Shown: positions 1-9,615 of the stretch, one piece after another
How positions within the stretch are numbered: the stretch's first letter is position 1
How the letters are laid out: each line of letters opens with the position of its first letter
DNA from: Myxococcales bacterium
GTDB taxonomy: Bacteria; Myxococcota_A; Polyangia; Haliangiales; Haliangiaceae
Assembly (NCBI GenBank): GCA_016720595.1
Contig: JADKKI010000011.1
Location: 192,756 to 256,755, forward strand
Length of the DNA: 64,000 nt
Reading direction: 5' to 3'
Translations under genes and position numbers: made by a program
Notes under the pieces: model-generated
The model's database searches: none
What the model saw: only the letters and a program-made list of their open reading frames with translations
What the model was told of the DNA's origin: nothing

Positions 1-978
1 CACGTTCCCGCGCACCAGCGCGCGATGCGCGCCGAACGACAGCGCGACATCGACGTGGTCGTCGGTCCGCGGTAGCGCGCCCGCGAGCATGGCGGCGCCC
101 TTGAGGCTGAGCGCACCGATCCGGATCGGGACCCAGCGCCCACTCCGCAAGTAGCGCGCGTGGATGATCGTGGGCTGGGCCCGCTCCGTCGGCCCGGGGA
201 CCACGAACTGATCCGTCGACACGTTGCTCGGTGACCGCGCCCGCCTCGATGCGACCGGCGGCGTGGGCGGTAGCACCTCGACGGTCTCGGCGCGGTGCAC
301 GTCGTTGCGCGCGACGACGTTCGGCGACACCGCACGCTCCGCCGAGCGCTCCTCGGAGGTGGGCGGGAACCGATCGCTGCGCGTGATCCGTGAAGGCGCG
401 GACGGCGGCGGCGGGAGTCGATCGCGCGTGGAGCGTGGGAGTGCCTGCGGGAGGCCGTCACGCGTGCCCTTGGCATGGACGAGCAGGTGCGGATCGGCCG
501 TGTCCCCACGTGGGTAGTGGCTGCTCGCGGCGGCGGCCGGGATCGGAGGCGGCGTGGTGCGGAGCGGAACCGCGGCGAGCACCGGCGGGCGCACCGTCGC
601 GCGGAGATCGCGCACGCGACGCATGAGCTCGGTCAACGCGCTCGTGACGTGGCGCTGATCGCCGACCTGGAGCGTGCAGCGCGCGAGCCGATCACCCACG
701 AACCGGCGTCGATCGCCATCGGTCAGCTCGGCCGGCTGGATCATCCCGACCTCGGCCAGCAGCGCGACCTCGATCAGAAACGCGAGGCCGTTGTCGCCGA
801 CCGCCATCGGGTCGTAGCGCAGGCCGATCAACGCCTCGTCGGTCGTGGGATCGTAGTACGCCATCACGGTCGCGAACGGCGGCGCGCTCGGATCATCGAG
901 CGAAGCCAGCGCCGAGCACCAGTGGCTCAGCCGCTGGCGCGGCTGTTCGATGACGAGGAACGCTTCGATCATGGACAT
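1..978 (-). CDS. PilZ-like domain protein, C-terminus cut by window edge
   Basis: The frame is open to base 1, so about 326 N-terminal residues are visible and the stop lies outside. Residues 1-130 form an unrecognised alpha/beta region, about 140-265 are Pro/Arg/Ser-rich linker, and the last 55 residues look like a PilZ domain. That part has a basic RYLRSGRW segment followed by ALSLKGAAM, where the usual (D/N)xSxxG loop has lost its acidic or amide residue. PilZ domains bind cyclic di-GMP and control motility or polysaccharide; binding here is uncertain because of that change. The frame also continues upstream to GTG at 1014, adding a short hydrophobic stretch, so the start could be there. 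It diverges from lon. Confidence 0.55.
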   Translation of the reverse strand, partial: MSMIEAFLVIEQPRQRLSHWCSALASLDDPSAPPFATVMAYYDPTTDEALIGLRYDPMAVGDNGLAFLIEVALLAEVGMIQPAELTDGDRRRFVGDRLARCTLQVGDQRHVTSALTELMRRVRDLRATVRPPVLAAVPLRTTPPPIPAAAASSHYPRGDTADPHLLVHAKGTRDGLPQALPRSTRDRLPPPPSAPSRITRSDRFPPTSEERSAERAVSPNVVARNDVHRAETVEVLPPTPPVASRRARSPSNVSTDQFVVPGPTERAQPTIIHARYLRSGRWVPIRIGALSLKGAAMLAGALPRTDDHVDVALSFGAHRALVRGNV

Positions 979-1156
979 CACGTGCGCGCCTACGAGGAGC
1001 AGCAGCGATGCCACCCGATCGAAATGCAACGCGGCTTACGCCCGGATCGGGATCGAGGGAGGATCGTTCAGGGCTTGTGCAAACCTCGTACAGTCCGGAT
1101 TGGGGTAAATTTGCCATCCAAGATGTGGCCCGAACGCCACGCTGGCGCCTGATTTC

Positions 1157-1184
1157 TTGCTCAAGTCCGCGTACGACCTAAAGT
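1157..1184 (+). promoter_or_regulatory. candidate lon promoter, leaderless type
   Basis: TTGCTC at 1157-1162, 16-base spacer, TAAAGT at 1179-1184. The lon ATG follows 8 bases later at 1193 with no Shine-Dalgarno sequence between, so transcription would begin at or next to the start codon. Seen in sequence; activity inferred. Confidence 0.4.
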
Positions 1185-1192
1185 ATCAGTCC

Positions 1193-3384
<2,192 letters not shown>

Positions 3385-3693
3385 CTACATCGACTTCTGG
3401 GTCACGTAGTCGGCGCAGGCATCCATCACCTCGATGGTGCTCGCGCTGGTCTGATTCAGGTTGTTGGTGAGGTAGTTGATGCAGTCCGGCTTGGTGTCGC
3501 CACAGACCGGCGCGACGCCGGCAATCGGATGCTCGAGGCAGCAGATCACGATCGCTTCCATCACGGGCAGCATCTCGTGCGTGGTGTGATCGTCGAAGCA
3601 CTCCTGATACGTCGGGTAGGCCTCCGGCGGATCGTCCTTGCAGCCAACCGAACCGATGACGAGCAGAGCGAACAGCGCAGCAGCGAGCTTCAT
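3385..3693 (-). CDS. small Cys-rich lipoprotein of unknown function
   Basis: 102 residues, start ATG 3693. The N-terminus [18 protein letters not shown] is a signal peptide with a lipobox Cys, so the protein should be lipid-anchored after export. The mature part holds several Cys residues ([21 protein letters not shown]) that could form disulfides. Its stop abuts the lon stop in convergent orientation with no spacer. TACTGT lies 6 bases before the start codon. Family not recognised. Confidence 0.75.
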   Translation of the reverse strand: MKLAAALFALLVIGSVGCKDDPPEAYPTYQECFDDHTTHEMLPVMEAIVICCLEHPIAGVAPVCGDTKPDCINYLTNNLNQTSASTIEVMDACADYVTQKSM

Positions 3694-3740
3694 GCGCGGA
3701 CAGTACACCCGCGGAGCCGACGGAGGATCGCGCCGCGCGC

Positions 3741-4076
3741 CTAGAGCCCGCAGGGCTGCTTCGCCACGCGGAGCAGGTAGGCCGCGTCCTGTTCGCACAG
3801 CGCCTCCGGATCGACGGGCGTCGAATCATCCATCCCGCTCTCCGAGATCGAGGCCATCGTATCGGTTCGCCGCTGCGCGATGCCCTGCTTGATCTCGTCG
3901 GACAGCCCCTGACACGCATCGACCTTCGCCCCGAGCTCCTCGTAGCGCTGGCACGCGGTGAGCTCGGGCGCGGTGTCGGCGGGAGGCGCCGCAGGTGGCG
4001 TCGCGTTCGTCGGCGCGGACCTCGGGCTCGAGGGATGACATGCGACCAGCACGACCAGGACCACCATTCGGAACAT
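3741..4076 (-). CDS. small lipoprotein of unknown function
   Basis: 111 residues from ATG 4076. MFRMVVLVVLVAC is a short signal peptide ending in a lipobox, followed by a Pro/Ala/Thr linker and a helical domain with four Cys (TACQRYEE, DACQG, LCEQD, QPCGL). It lies upstream of, and on the same strand as, the lipoprotein at 3385-3693, 47 bases apart, so they may be cotranscribed. It diverges from the barrel-thioredoxin gene. No known family recognised. Confidence 0.72.
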   Translation of the reverse strand: MFRMVVLVVLVACHPSSPRSAPTNATPPAAPPADTAPELTACQRYEELGAKVDACQGLSDEIKQGIAQRRTDTMASISESGMDDSTPVDPEALCEQDAAYLLRVAKQPCGL

Positions 4077-4249
4077 GTCCGTCAAGCGTGCCACGGCGTA
4101 GTAGACTCGGGCTCGTGCGAGCTGCATGGATCGTCGTCGGTGCGATGCTGTGGGCGCCCCCACACGCGCTCGGCGGTGGTTGAGCGGGTTGAAGCAACCC
4201 CAACCTCCCGGTCGGGGGGCAAGAGAGCAAGGAGATCGAGCCCGGTCGG

Positions 4250-5554
4250 GTGACGCTCGACCTGGCCGGGATCGCGAGCACGGCCGATGCACGGCACGAT
4301 GCGACGGAGACCATCGTCGGTGGTGCGCCGTCGACGGTGGTCCACGATCAGACGATCCGGAACGGCGAGGCGCGCCTCGCGGCGGAGCTCGGCGTCACGG
4401 ACTGGCTCGCCACCGGCTTGATCTTCCCGGTGCGGGTGTTCAACACCTCGATCCAGTATCTCGATCCGAGCGGGCAGCCGGTGCAGATCGAGAATCCCTA
4501 CATCCACCATCACGACGAGACGCTGATCGGCCTGGGCGATCCGTGGATCTATGGCCGCGTGGCACGGGCGACCGCCGGGTTCACGCTCGGCGCGCGGCTC
4601 GGGACCACGCTCCCACTCGGGCGCACCGTGCCGGATCCGTTCGCCCTCGGTGACCAGGGCATCGCTCACGAGCACTCGCAGTTCGGGACCGGAACGTTCA
4701 CCGCGATCGCCGGGCTCGAGGCCTCGCGGCAGCTCGGCCCCGTCCACGTCGATGCGGCGCTGTTGACCATCCAGTCCGTCTACGAGAACCGCCACGGGTA
4801 TCAGGCAGGTGATCGCTACGCGATCGCGGCCGGCGCGGCCTCCGCGCTCGGTACCAAGCTGTTCCGGTTCCGCGCCACCGCCGAGGCCGTGTGGGAGACC
4901 GCCGAGAGCTGGAGCGGCGTGGTCCACACCGACGATGGCAACATCGGCCGCACCGACGTCCTCGCCGGGGTGTCCGCGACGTGGATCGCGACGGAGGACT
5001 GGCACCTCGGCCTCGAGCTGAAGGTCCCGGTCTATACGCACGTCAAGGGCGGTCAGCTCGATGCGCTCGGCTTCATCGGCCTGAGTGTCGGGACGCACTT
5101 CCACGCGTTCGGCGAGGAGGAGGGCGAAGGCGACCACCACCATCACCACGATGACGATCACGATCCCGACGACGTGGCGATGCCCACGGACTGGACCAAC
5201 CTCGACAAGGTCGACGTGTCCACAGATGGCAGCGCACCGCCACTCACGCCCGTGCTCGGCAAGGTCACCGTGTTCGACTTCTGGGCGACCTGGTGCAAGC
5301 CGTGCAAGGTCGTCGATCACGAGCTCGCCGCACTCGCCCGCAGGTTTCCCACCGAGCTCGCGGTCCGCAAGCTCGACGTCGTCGATGACGACTCGCCTGC
5401 CTCGCAGACCTACGTGAAGGAGGCAAAGCTGCCGCACGTCAAGGTGTTCGGTCGTGACGGGAAGCTCCTGTGGGAGAGGTCCGCGCCGCCCCTCGTGTTG
5501 ATCGCGGAGATCGAGAAGCTGCTCCAGCCGGCCCAGCCTCGCGCGGCGCCATGA
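4250..5554 (+). CDS. beta-barrel domain fused through a His/Asp-rich linker to a thioredoxin domain
   Basis: 434 residues from the intact frame. Residues 1-285 consist of alternating strands with many Gly/aromatic ends, like an outer-membrane transporter/porin-type barrel. Residues 287-309 are acidic and His-rich (GDHHHHHDDDHD). Residues 335-425 are a thioredoxin fold with WATWCKPCK (Cys349, Cys352) and the cis-Pro in KLPHVKVF. The active Cys pair predicts thiol-disulfide exchange; the His run predicts metal binding. The true N-terminus is probably further up: GTG 4115 in the same frame encodes a signal-peptide-like RAAWIVVGAMLWAPPHALG, but in-frame TGA codons near 4180-4200 intervene, which two one-base indels (near 4182 and in the G run near 4216) would remove. 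TAGACT at 4102-4107 precedes GTG 4115 by 7 bases, supporting that start. Confidence 0.7.
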   Translation: MTLDLAGIASTADARHDATETIVGGAPSTVVHDQTIRNGEARLAAELGVTDWLATGLIFPVRVFNTSIQYLDPSGQPVQIENPYIHHHDETLIGLGDPWIYGRVARATAGFTLGARLGTTLPLGRTVPDPFALGDQGIAHEHSQFGTGTFTAIAGLEASRQLGPVHVDAALLTIQSVYENRHGYQAGDRYAIAAGAASALGTKLFRFRATAEAVWETAESWSGVVHTDDGNIGRTDVLAGVSATWIATEDWHLGLELKVPVYTHVKGGQLDALGFIGLSVGTHFHAFGEEEGEGDHHHHHDDDHDPDDVAMPTDWTNLDKVDVSTDGSAPPLTPVLGKVTVFDFWATWCKPCKVVDHELAALARRFPTELAVRKLDVVDDDSPASQTYVKEAKLPHVKVFGRDGKLLWERSAPPLVLIAEIEKLLQPAQPRAAP

Positions 5555-5664
5555 TCGAGGTCACCCCGCGCGAGCTGCCTTCGCCTGCGGGATGGACATG
5601 ACGCGCGGCACGCTCGTCGTGAAGTAGCGCCTCCCCGCATGCAGCGACGCTGCGACGAGGTCGC

Positions 5665-5697
5665 TTGACGCTCATCATATGCAGTGATATGCATATG
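5665..5697 (+). promoter_or_regulatory. arsR promoter and operator
   Basis: TTGACG at 5665-5670, 17-base spacer, TATGCA at 5688-5693. The spacer and -10 hold two CATATG copies (5676-5681 and 5692-5697), and ATATGCATAT at 5687-5696 is a perfect palindrome. The ArsR start codon follows at 5702, so the transcript would be leaderless. An autoregulatory site for the downstream ArsR protein is the obvious inference. Confidence 0.6.
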
Positions 5698-5701
5698 CAC
5701 G

Positions 5702-6040
5702 ATGGCGCATCACCTCGTGTTCGAGACCCTCGCGGACCCGGCGCGTCGCCGGATCGTCGATGTGCTGCGACGGGGCGAGCTCCCGGTCAACGACATCGTG
5801 GGCGCGATGGACATCCATCAGTCGGGCGTGTCGCGTCACCTGAGAATCCTCAGCGAGGCTGGCTTCGTGCAAGTTCGCCCCGAGGGCGCGCGGCGCCTGT
5901 ACTCGCTGCGGCCGGAGCGGTTCCGGGAGCTCGACGCCTGGCTGGTCGGTTACCGCGCGCTGTGGGAAGCGCGGCTCGATCGGCTCGGCGCGGTCATCGA
6001 ACGGCAGCACAAGTCGAAGCGAAAGGAAGGCAACGAATGA
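5702..6040 (+). CDS. ArsR-family winged-helix repressor
   Basis: 112 residues, start ATG 5702. The fold is a compact winged helix: FETLADPARRRIVDVLRRGEL (helices 1-2), then the recognition helix in HQSGVSRHLRILSEAG and the wing QVRPEGARRLYSLRPE. No metal-binding Cys cluster is visible, so it fits the non-metal ArsR type commonly paired with SRPBCC (AHSA1) proteins. It overlaps the next gene by 4 bases (ATGA), giving a three-gene operon, and has a palindromic AT-rich operator immediately upstream. The inducer is unknown. Confidence 0.9.
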   Translation: MAHHLVFETLADPARRRIVDVLRRGELPVNDIVGAMDIHQSGVSRHLRILSEAGFVQVRPEGARRLYSLRPERFRELDAWLVGYRALWEARLDRLGAVIERQHKSKRKEGNE

Positions 6041-6525
6041 CGAAGCAGCGCATCACCCTGGAGCGGACGTATCAGACCTCGCTCGCGAACCTCTGGCAGC
6101 TCTGGACCACGAAGGAGGGCGTCGAGTCGTGGTGGGGCCCGGATGGGTTCCGCGTGGAGGTCGTCCGGATCGACGTGCGGGTCGGCGGCGAGCTGGCCTA
6201 CCAGATGATCGCGGACGCCCCCGAGATGGTGGCGTTCATGAAGGCGAACAACATGCCGCCAGCGCAGGACGCGCACCTCCGTTACACGGAGGTCTCGCGC
6301 CACGAACGCCTCGCCTACCTTCACGCGGCGGACTTCATCCCCAACGTGCCGGCGTACGACGTGGCGACCACGGTCGAGTTCCGCGCCGCAGGCGACACGG
6401 TGCACCTGGCGCTCACCTTCGATCCGATGCACGACGACCTCTGGTCGCAGCGCCAGAAGCAGGGCTGGGAGAGCGAGCTCGGCAAGCTCGGCAAGGTTCT
6501 CGCGGCGCAGGGAACGGCCCGATGA
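6037..6525 (+). CDS. SRPBCC (AHSA1-like) domain protein
   Basis: 162 residues, ATG overlapping the arsR stop. The sequence shows the START-like pattern of this superfamily: ERTYQTSLANLWQLWTT at the N-terminus, ESWWGPDGF after helix 1, central strands, and a long C-terminal helix GWESELGKLGKVLA. The domain makes a hydrophobic ligand-binding cavity; members next to ArsR regulators are usually of unknown substrate. Stop and next start overlap (ATGA). Middle gene of the operon. Confidence 0.88.
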   Translation: MTKQRITLERTYQTSLANLWQLWTTKEGVESWWGPDGFRVEVVRIDVRVGGELAYQMIADAPEMVAFMKANNMPPAQDAHLRYTEVSRHERLAYLHAADFIPNVPAYDVATTVEFRAAGDTVHLALTFDPMHDDLWSQRQKQGWESELGKLGKVLAAQGTAR

Positions 6526-7001
6526 AGGTCCAGAAGATCCACCCTTCCTTGTGGTTCGATGGCCAGGCCGAGCAGGCCGCGAAGTTCTACTGCACGGTGT
6601 TCCCACGCTCCAAGATCACGAGCATCACACGCTACTCGGACGCCGGCCCCGGCAAGCCCGGCGACGTGATGGTGGTGGACTTCGTGCTCGACGGGTCACG
6701 CGTGTCGGGGATCAACGGCGGCCCCCACTTCACGTTCTCCCCGGCGATCTCCCTCTCCGTCTCGTGCAAGGACCAGAAGGAGGTCGACGCCCTGTGGAGG
6801 AAGCTCCTGAAGGGTGGCAAGGCCTCGCAGTGCGGCTGGCTCGACGACAAGTTCGGGGTGTCGTGGCAGATCGTGCCGGAGGTGCTGCCGAAGCTGATGA
6901 ACAGCAAGCATCCCGCGAAGGTCGCCGCGATGACGCGCGCGATGCTCGGGATGGTGAAGCTCGACGTCAAGCAGCTGCAACGCGCCTACGATCGCGGCTG
7001 A
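6522..7001 (+). CDS. VOC-superfamily (PhnB/3-demethylubiquinone methyltransferase-like) protein
   Basis: 159 residues. The start KIHPSLWFDGQAEQAAKFY, the segment SKITSITRYSDAG and the later DKFGVSWQIVPEVLPKLM are typical of the PhnB-like branch of the VOC fold (two beta-alpha-beta-beta-beta units). The C-terminus ends in a methyltransferase-domain-like AMLGMVKLDVKQLQRAY helix. Enzymatic role unknown; the name reflects the Pfam-type family, not proven methyl transfer. It is the last gene of the arsR operon and its end overlaps the tail of the convergent Pol I-like gene by 16 bases. Confidence 0.87.
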   Translation: MKVQKIHPSLWFDGQAEQAAKFYCTVFPRSKITSITRYSDAGPGKPGDVMVVDFVLDGSRVSGINGGPHFTFSPAISLSVSCKDQKEVDALWRKLLKGGKASQCGWLDDKFGVSWQIVPEVLPKLMNSKHPAKVAAMTRAMLGMVKLDVKQLQRAYDRG

Positions 7002-9562
7002 TCGTCGAGACGGACCGGCTGGAGGTCCGCCCAGTTCGCCCCGGCCTCGACCCCGACGACCAGCGGCACCTCGAGCTCGAACGCATGGCGCATCGCGCTG
7101 CTCGCCACGCGTGCGGTCGCCTGGAGCTCCGCCTCGGGGAGCTCGAACAGCACCTCGTCGAGGATCTCGTGGACCGGCACGGCTCCGAGGCCCTCACGGC
7201 GCAGCGCGCGGTCGGCCTCGAGAAGTGCCCGGCGCGCGACGTCGGACACCGAGCCTTCGTGGGTGGCGCGGCGGGCGAGCCGCTCCGCGTACGAGCGATC
7301 GTGTGGATCGAGCGACTCGAGCCCACCGATCGGCCAGCGCCGGCCCGCGATCGTGATGATGTAACCACGCTCGCGTGCGAGACGGAGCTGCTCGTCCTGG
7401 AACGCACGAACCATCGCGTACCGACGATCGAAGCGCGCGATCAGCTCCTTGGCCTCGGCCGCGGACACGCCGAGTGAGAGGGCGAGCGCGCTCGCGCCCT
7501 GCCCTGCGAAGGTCGCGAAGTTGACGACCTTGCCGAGCTGGCGGTCGTCGGGCGTGATCGCACTCACCGGCTTCTCGAGCACGGCTGATGCGGTCAGGAG
7601 GTGCATGTCCTCGCGGTTGCGCAGCGGCTCGACGAGCGCGGGATCTTTGGTCAGGTGGGCGAGCACGTACAGCCCGAGCTGATTGAAGTCCACCGACATC
7701 AGGAGCCGGCCCGGCGGCGCGACGAACGCGCGGCGAATCATCGCCATCTCGGGCGTACGGCCCGGCACACGCCCGAGATCGGGGTTGGTGTTGACGAGGT
7801 GCCCCGAGAACGAGCGCGCGGGGTGGAACCGCGAGTGGACCCGCCCATCATCGTCGATGCACTTGCGCAGGGCGATCACCCAGCTATCCCGCAAGCGCCG
7901 GAGGAGGCGCCAGCGGATCACGAGCGGAACGATCGGATGGGCATGCTCGATCTTCTCGAGCGCCTCGTTCGCGGTGCTCCAGCCGGTCTTGGTGTGGCTC
8001 GCGATCGGAAGCTCGAGCTCCTCGAACAACACGCTGCCGAGCTGCTTGGTGGAGTTGATGTTGAACGCGTGCCCGGCGAGCGCCTCGATCTGCTGGGTCA
8101 GCTCGGCCTCGAGCGTGGCGAACGCCTGCTCGGCGCGAGCGAGCTCGGTGGGATCGACCACGAGGCCGGTCAGCTCCATCCGCACCAGCGTGTCGGAGAG
8201 CTCGAGGTACTCGGCGAGCAGGGTGCGATCCACCGTGGGCGAGAGCGCGGCCCAGATCCCGGCCGAGGTCTCCGCCGCGAGCCCTGCCACATCGGCCGCG
8301 CGCTCCACGGGCAGCGCTGCCCATGTCTTGCGCTTCTGCCCCACGCCGCGCACGGCGTCGTCCTCGGGGAGTGCACGCCCGAGCACGTGCTTCGCCACGA
8401 GAGCGAGGTCGTGTGGGGCCCAGTTGCTCGGCTGGGTGAGATGCGAGGCGCACGCCGAATCTCCGGTCACACCCGCGAGGTGGATCCCCATGCGGCGAAG
8501 CGCGACCATCGTGGCGACGAGATCGTGCCCGTGCTTCGGCGCACCCGCGTCTTCGAGCCACGACACCAGCGCCGGCCATGCGGTGCTCGAGACAGGAACG
8601 TACGTCGCCGTGCCATCGCCCCGCGCGAGCGCGATCCCGACGATGGTCTGCCGCGACGGCGCCGGATCCTCGAGCAAGGCGTGCAGCGTGACAGGCTCCG
8701 TGCCGAGCCGCGCGAGCGTGGCGAGCATGGCCTCCGGGCTCTCGCACAGCGCGACCTGGATGCTGCCGCCATCGGAGACCAGCAGCTCGGCGAACCCGAG
8801 CTGATCGAACAGCTCGTTCAGCGGAGCGGCAGCCGGTGGCACATGGCCGAGCTCGTCGAGCGGCAGGGGGAGAGGACGATGCAGCTCGAGCCGAGCACGC
8901 GCGAGCTCGGCGGGGATCTGATCGCGACCCGCGCGCAGCGCGTTGCCGAGGCGGCCCTTGATCTGGTCGAGTGCCGCCAGCCCCGCGTCGATCGAGCCGT
9001 ACGTCTCGAGCAGCGTGGTGGCGCCCTTCGCACCGATGCCGGCGATCCCGGGGAGCGCATCTTCATCGCCGACCAATGCGAGCCACTCCGCGATCTGCGA
9101 CGGAGGCACCGCAAACCGCTTCATCACGATCTCGGCCGTGTAGCGGGTGTCCTTGTTCGCGTCGTACCACCACACGCGATCACTGACGAGCTGGGCATAG
9201 CGCTTGTCGACCCCGACGATGATCGCATCGTCGCCGCGCTCCACCGCCGCCTGGACGTACGAGGCCACCACGTGAACCTCTCCGGCAGCCTCCACGACGT
9301 GGAGCCCGAGAGCACGAAGGAGCCCGGTCAGCGGGCCGAGCTGCTGCACGAGGAGCTCCGGCCATCCGGAGGGCACGTCGGTCTCGATCACCGCGATCGC
9401 GCGAGCCGGCTGCTTGAACGCCATCACGCGCTGGATCGCACGCGCCACGGCGAACAGGCCGTTGACGGGCTCACCGGTGCGCGACCGCCGATCCGTGGGG
9501 ACCACGAGGAAGCCCCGCGCGAGCAGATTGGTCGCGGAGGCGACGAGCGTGCGATCAGACAT
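6986..9562 (-). CDS. degenerate DNA polymerase I-like protein
   Basis: 858 residues, close to the usual length of PolA, with all three regions recognisable. In the 5'-nuclease-like part (1-290) the acidic metal-ligand positions are largely replaced (VASATNLL, AVIETDVP, VHVVASYV), although GVDKRYAQLVSD and LPGIAGIGAKGA keep the helix-hairpin-helix look. The 3'-5' exonuclease region (290-460) shows no DxE motif. In the polymerase part, motif A VDFNQLGLYVLAHL keeps the catalytic Asp (625), but the residues matching E. coli E710 and R712 are Gly630 and Tyr632. Motif B keeps Arg674, Lys678 and Phe682, but Tyr766 is Ala686. Motif C is LDEVLFE, with the Asp-Glu (802-803) present and the preceding His gone. 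Polymerase activity is possible but atypical; nuclease activity is unlikely. It probably coexists with a standard polA elsewhere. Confidence 0.88.
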   Translation of the reverse strand: MSDRTLVASATNLLARGFLVVPTDRRSRTGEPVNGLFAVARAIQRVMAFKQPARAIAVIETDVPSGWPELLVQQLGPLTGLLRALGLHVVEAAGEVHVVASYVQAAVERGDDAIIVGVDKRYAQLVSDRVWWYDANKDTRYTAEIVMKRFAVPPSQIAEWLALVGDEDALPGIAGIGAKGATTLLETYGSIDAGLAALDQIKGRLGNALRAGRDQIPAELARARLELHRPLPLPLDELGHVPPAAAPLNELFDQLGFAELLVSDGGSIQVALCESPEAMLATLARLGTEPVTLHALLEDPAPSRQTIVGIALARGDGTATYVPVSSTAWPALVSWLEDAGAPKHGHDLVATMVALRRMGIHLAGVTGDSACASHLTQPSNWAPHDLALVAKHVLGRALPEDDAVRGVGQKRKTWAALPVERAADVAGLAAETSAGIWAALSPTVDRTLLAEYLELSDTLVRMELTGLVVDPTELARAEQAFATLEAELTQQIEALAGHAFNINSTKQLGSVLFEELELPIASHTKTGWSTANEALEKIEHAHPIVPLVIRWRLLRRLRDSWVIALRKCIDDDGRVHSRFHPARSFSGHLVNTNPDLGRVPGRTPEMAMIRRAFVAPPGRLLMSVDFNQLGLYVLAHLTKDPALVEPLRNREDMHLLTASAVLEKPVSAITPDDRQLGKVVNFATFAGQGASALALSLGVSAAEAKELIARFDRRYAMVRAFQDEQLRLARERGYIITIAGRRWPIGGLESLDPHDRSYAERLARRATHEGSVSDVARRALLEADRALRREGLGAVPVHEILDEVLFELPEAELQATARVASSAMRHAFELEVPLVVGVEAGANWADLQPVRLDDQPRS

Positions 9563-9603
9563 CGGCGACGGGCACGAGGATACCTGGCCGAGAATTCCCT
9601 CGC

Positions 9604-9609
9604 TATGAT
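9604..9609 (+). promoter_or_regulatory. -10-like hexamer of the molybdopterin oxidoreductase gene
   Basis: TATGAT, ending 6 bases before ATG 9616. No convincing -35 and no Shine-Dalgarno, as at several other starts in this window. Confidence 0.4.
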
Positions 9610-9615
9610 GCCGGC

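Noticed and set aside
4180..4200. Selenocysteine or readthrough at TGA
   Set aside because: Two TGA codons close together in a signal-peptide border, no stem-loop; sequence error is simpler.
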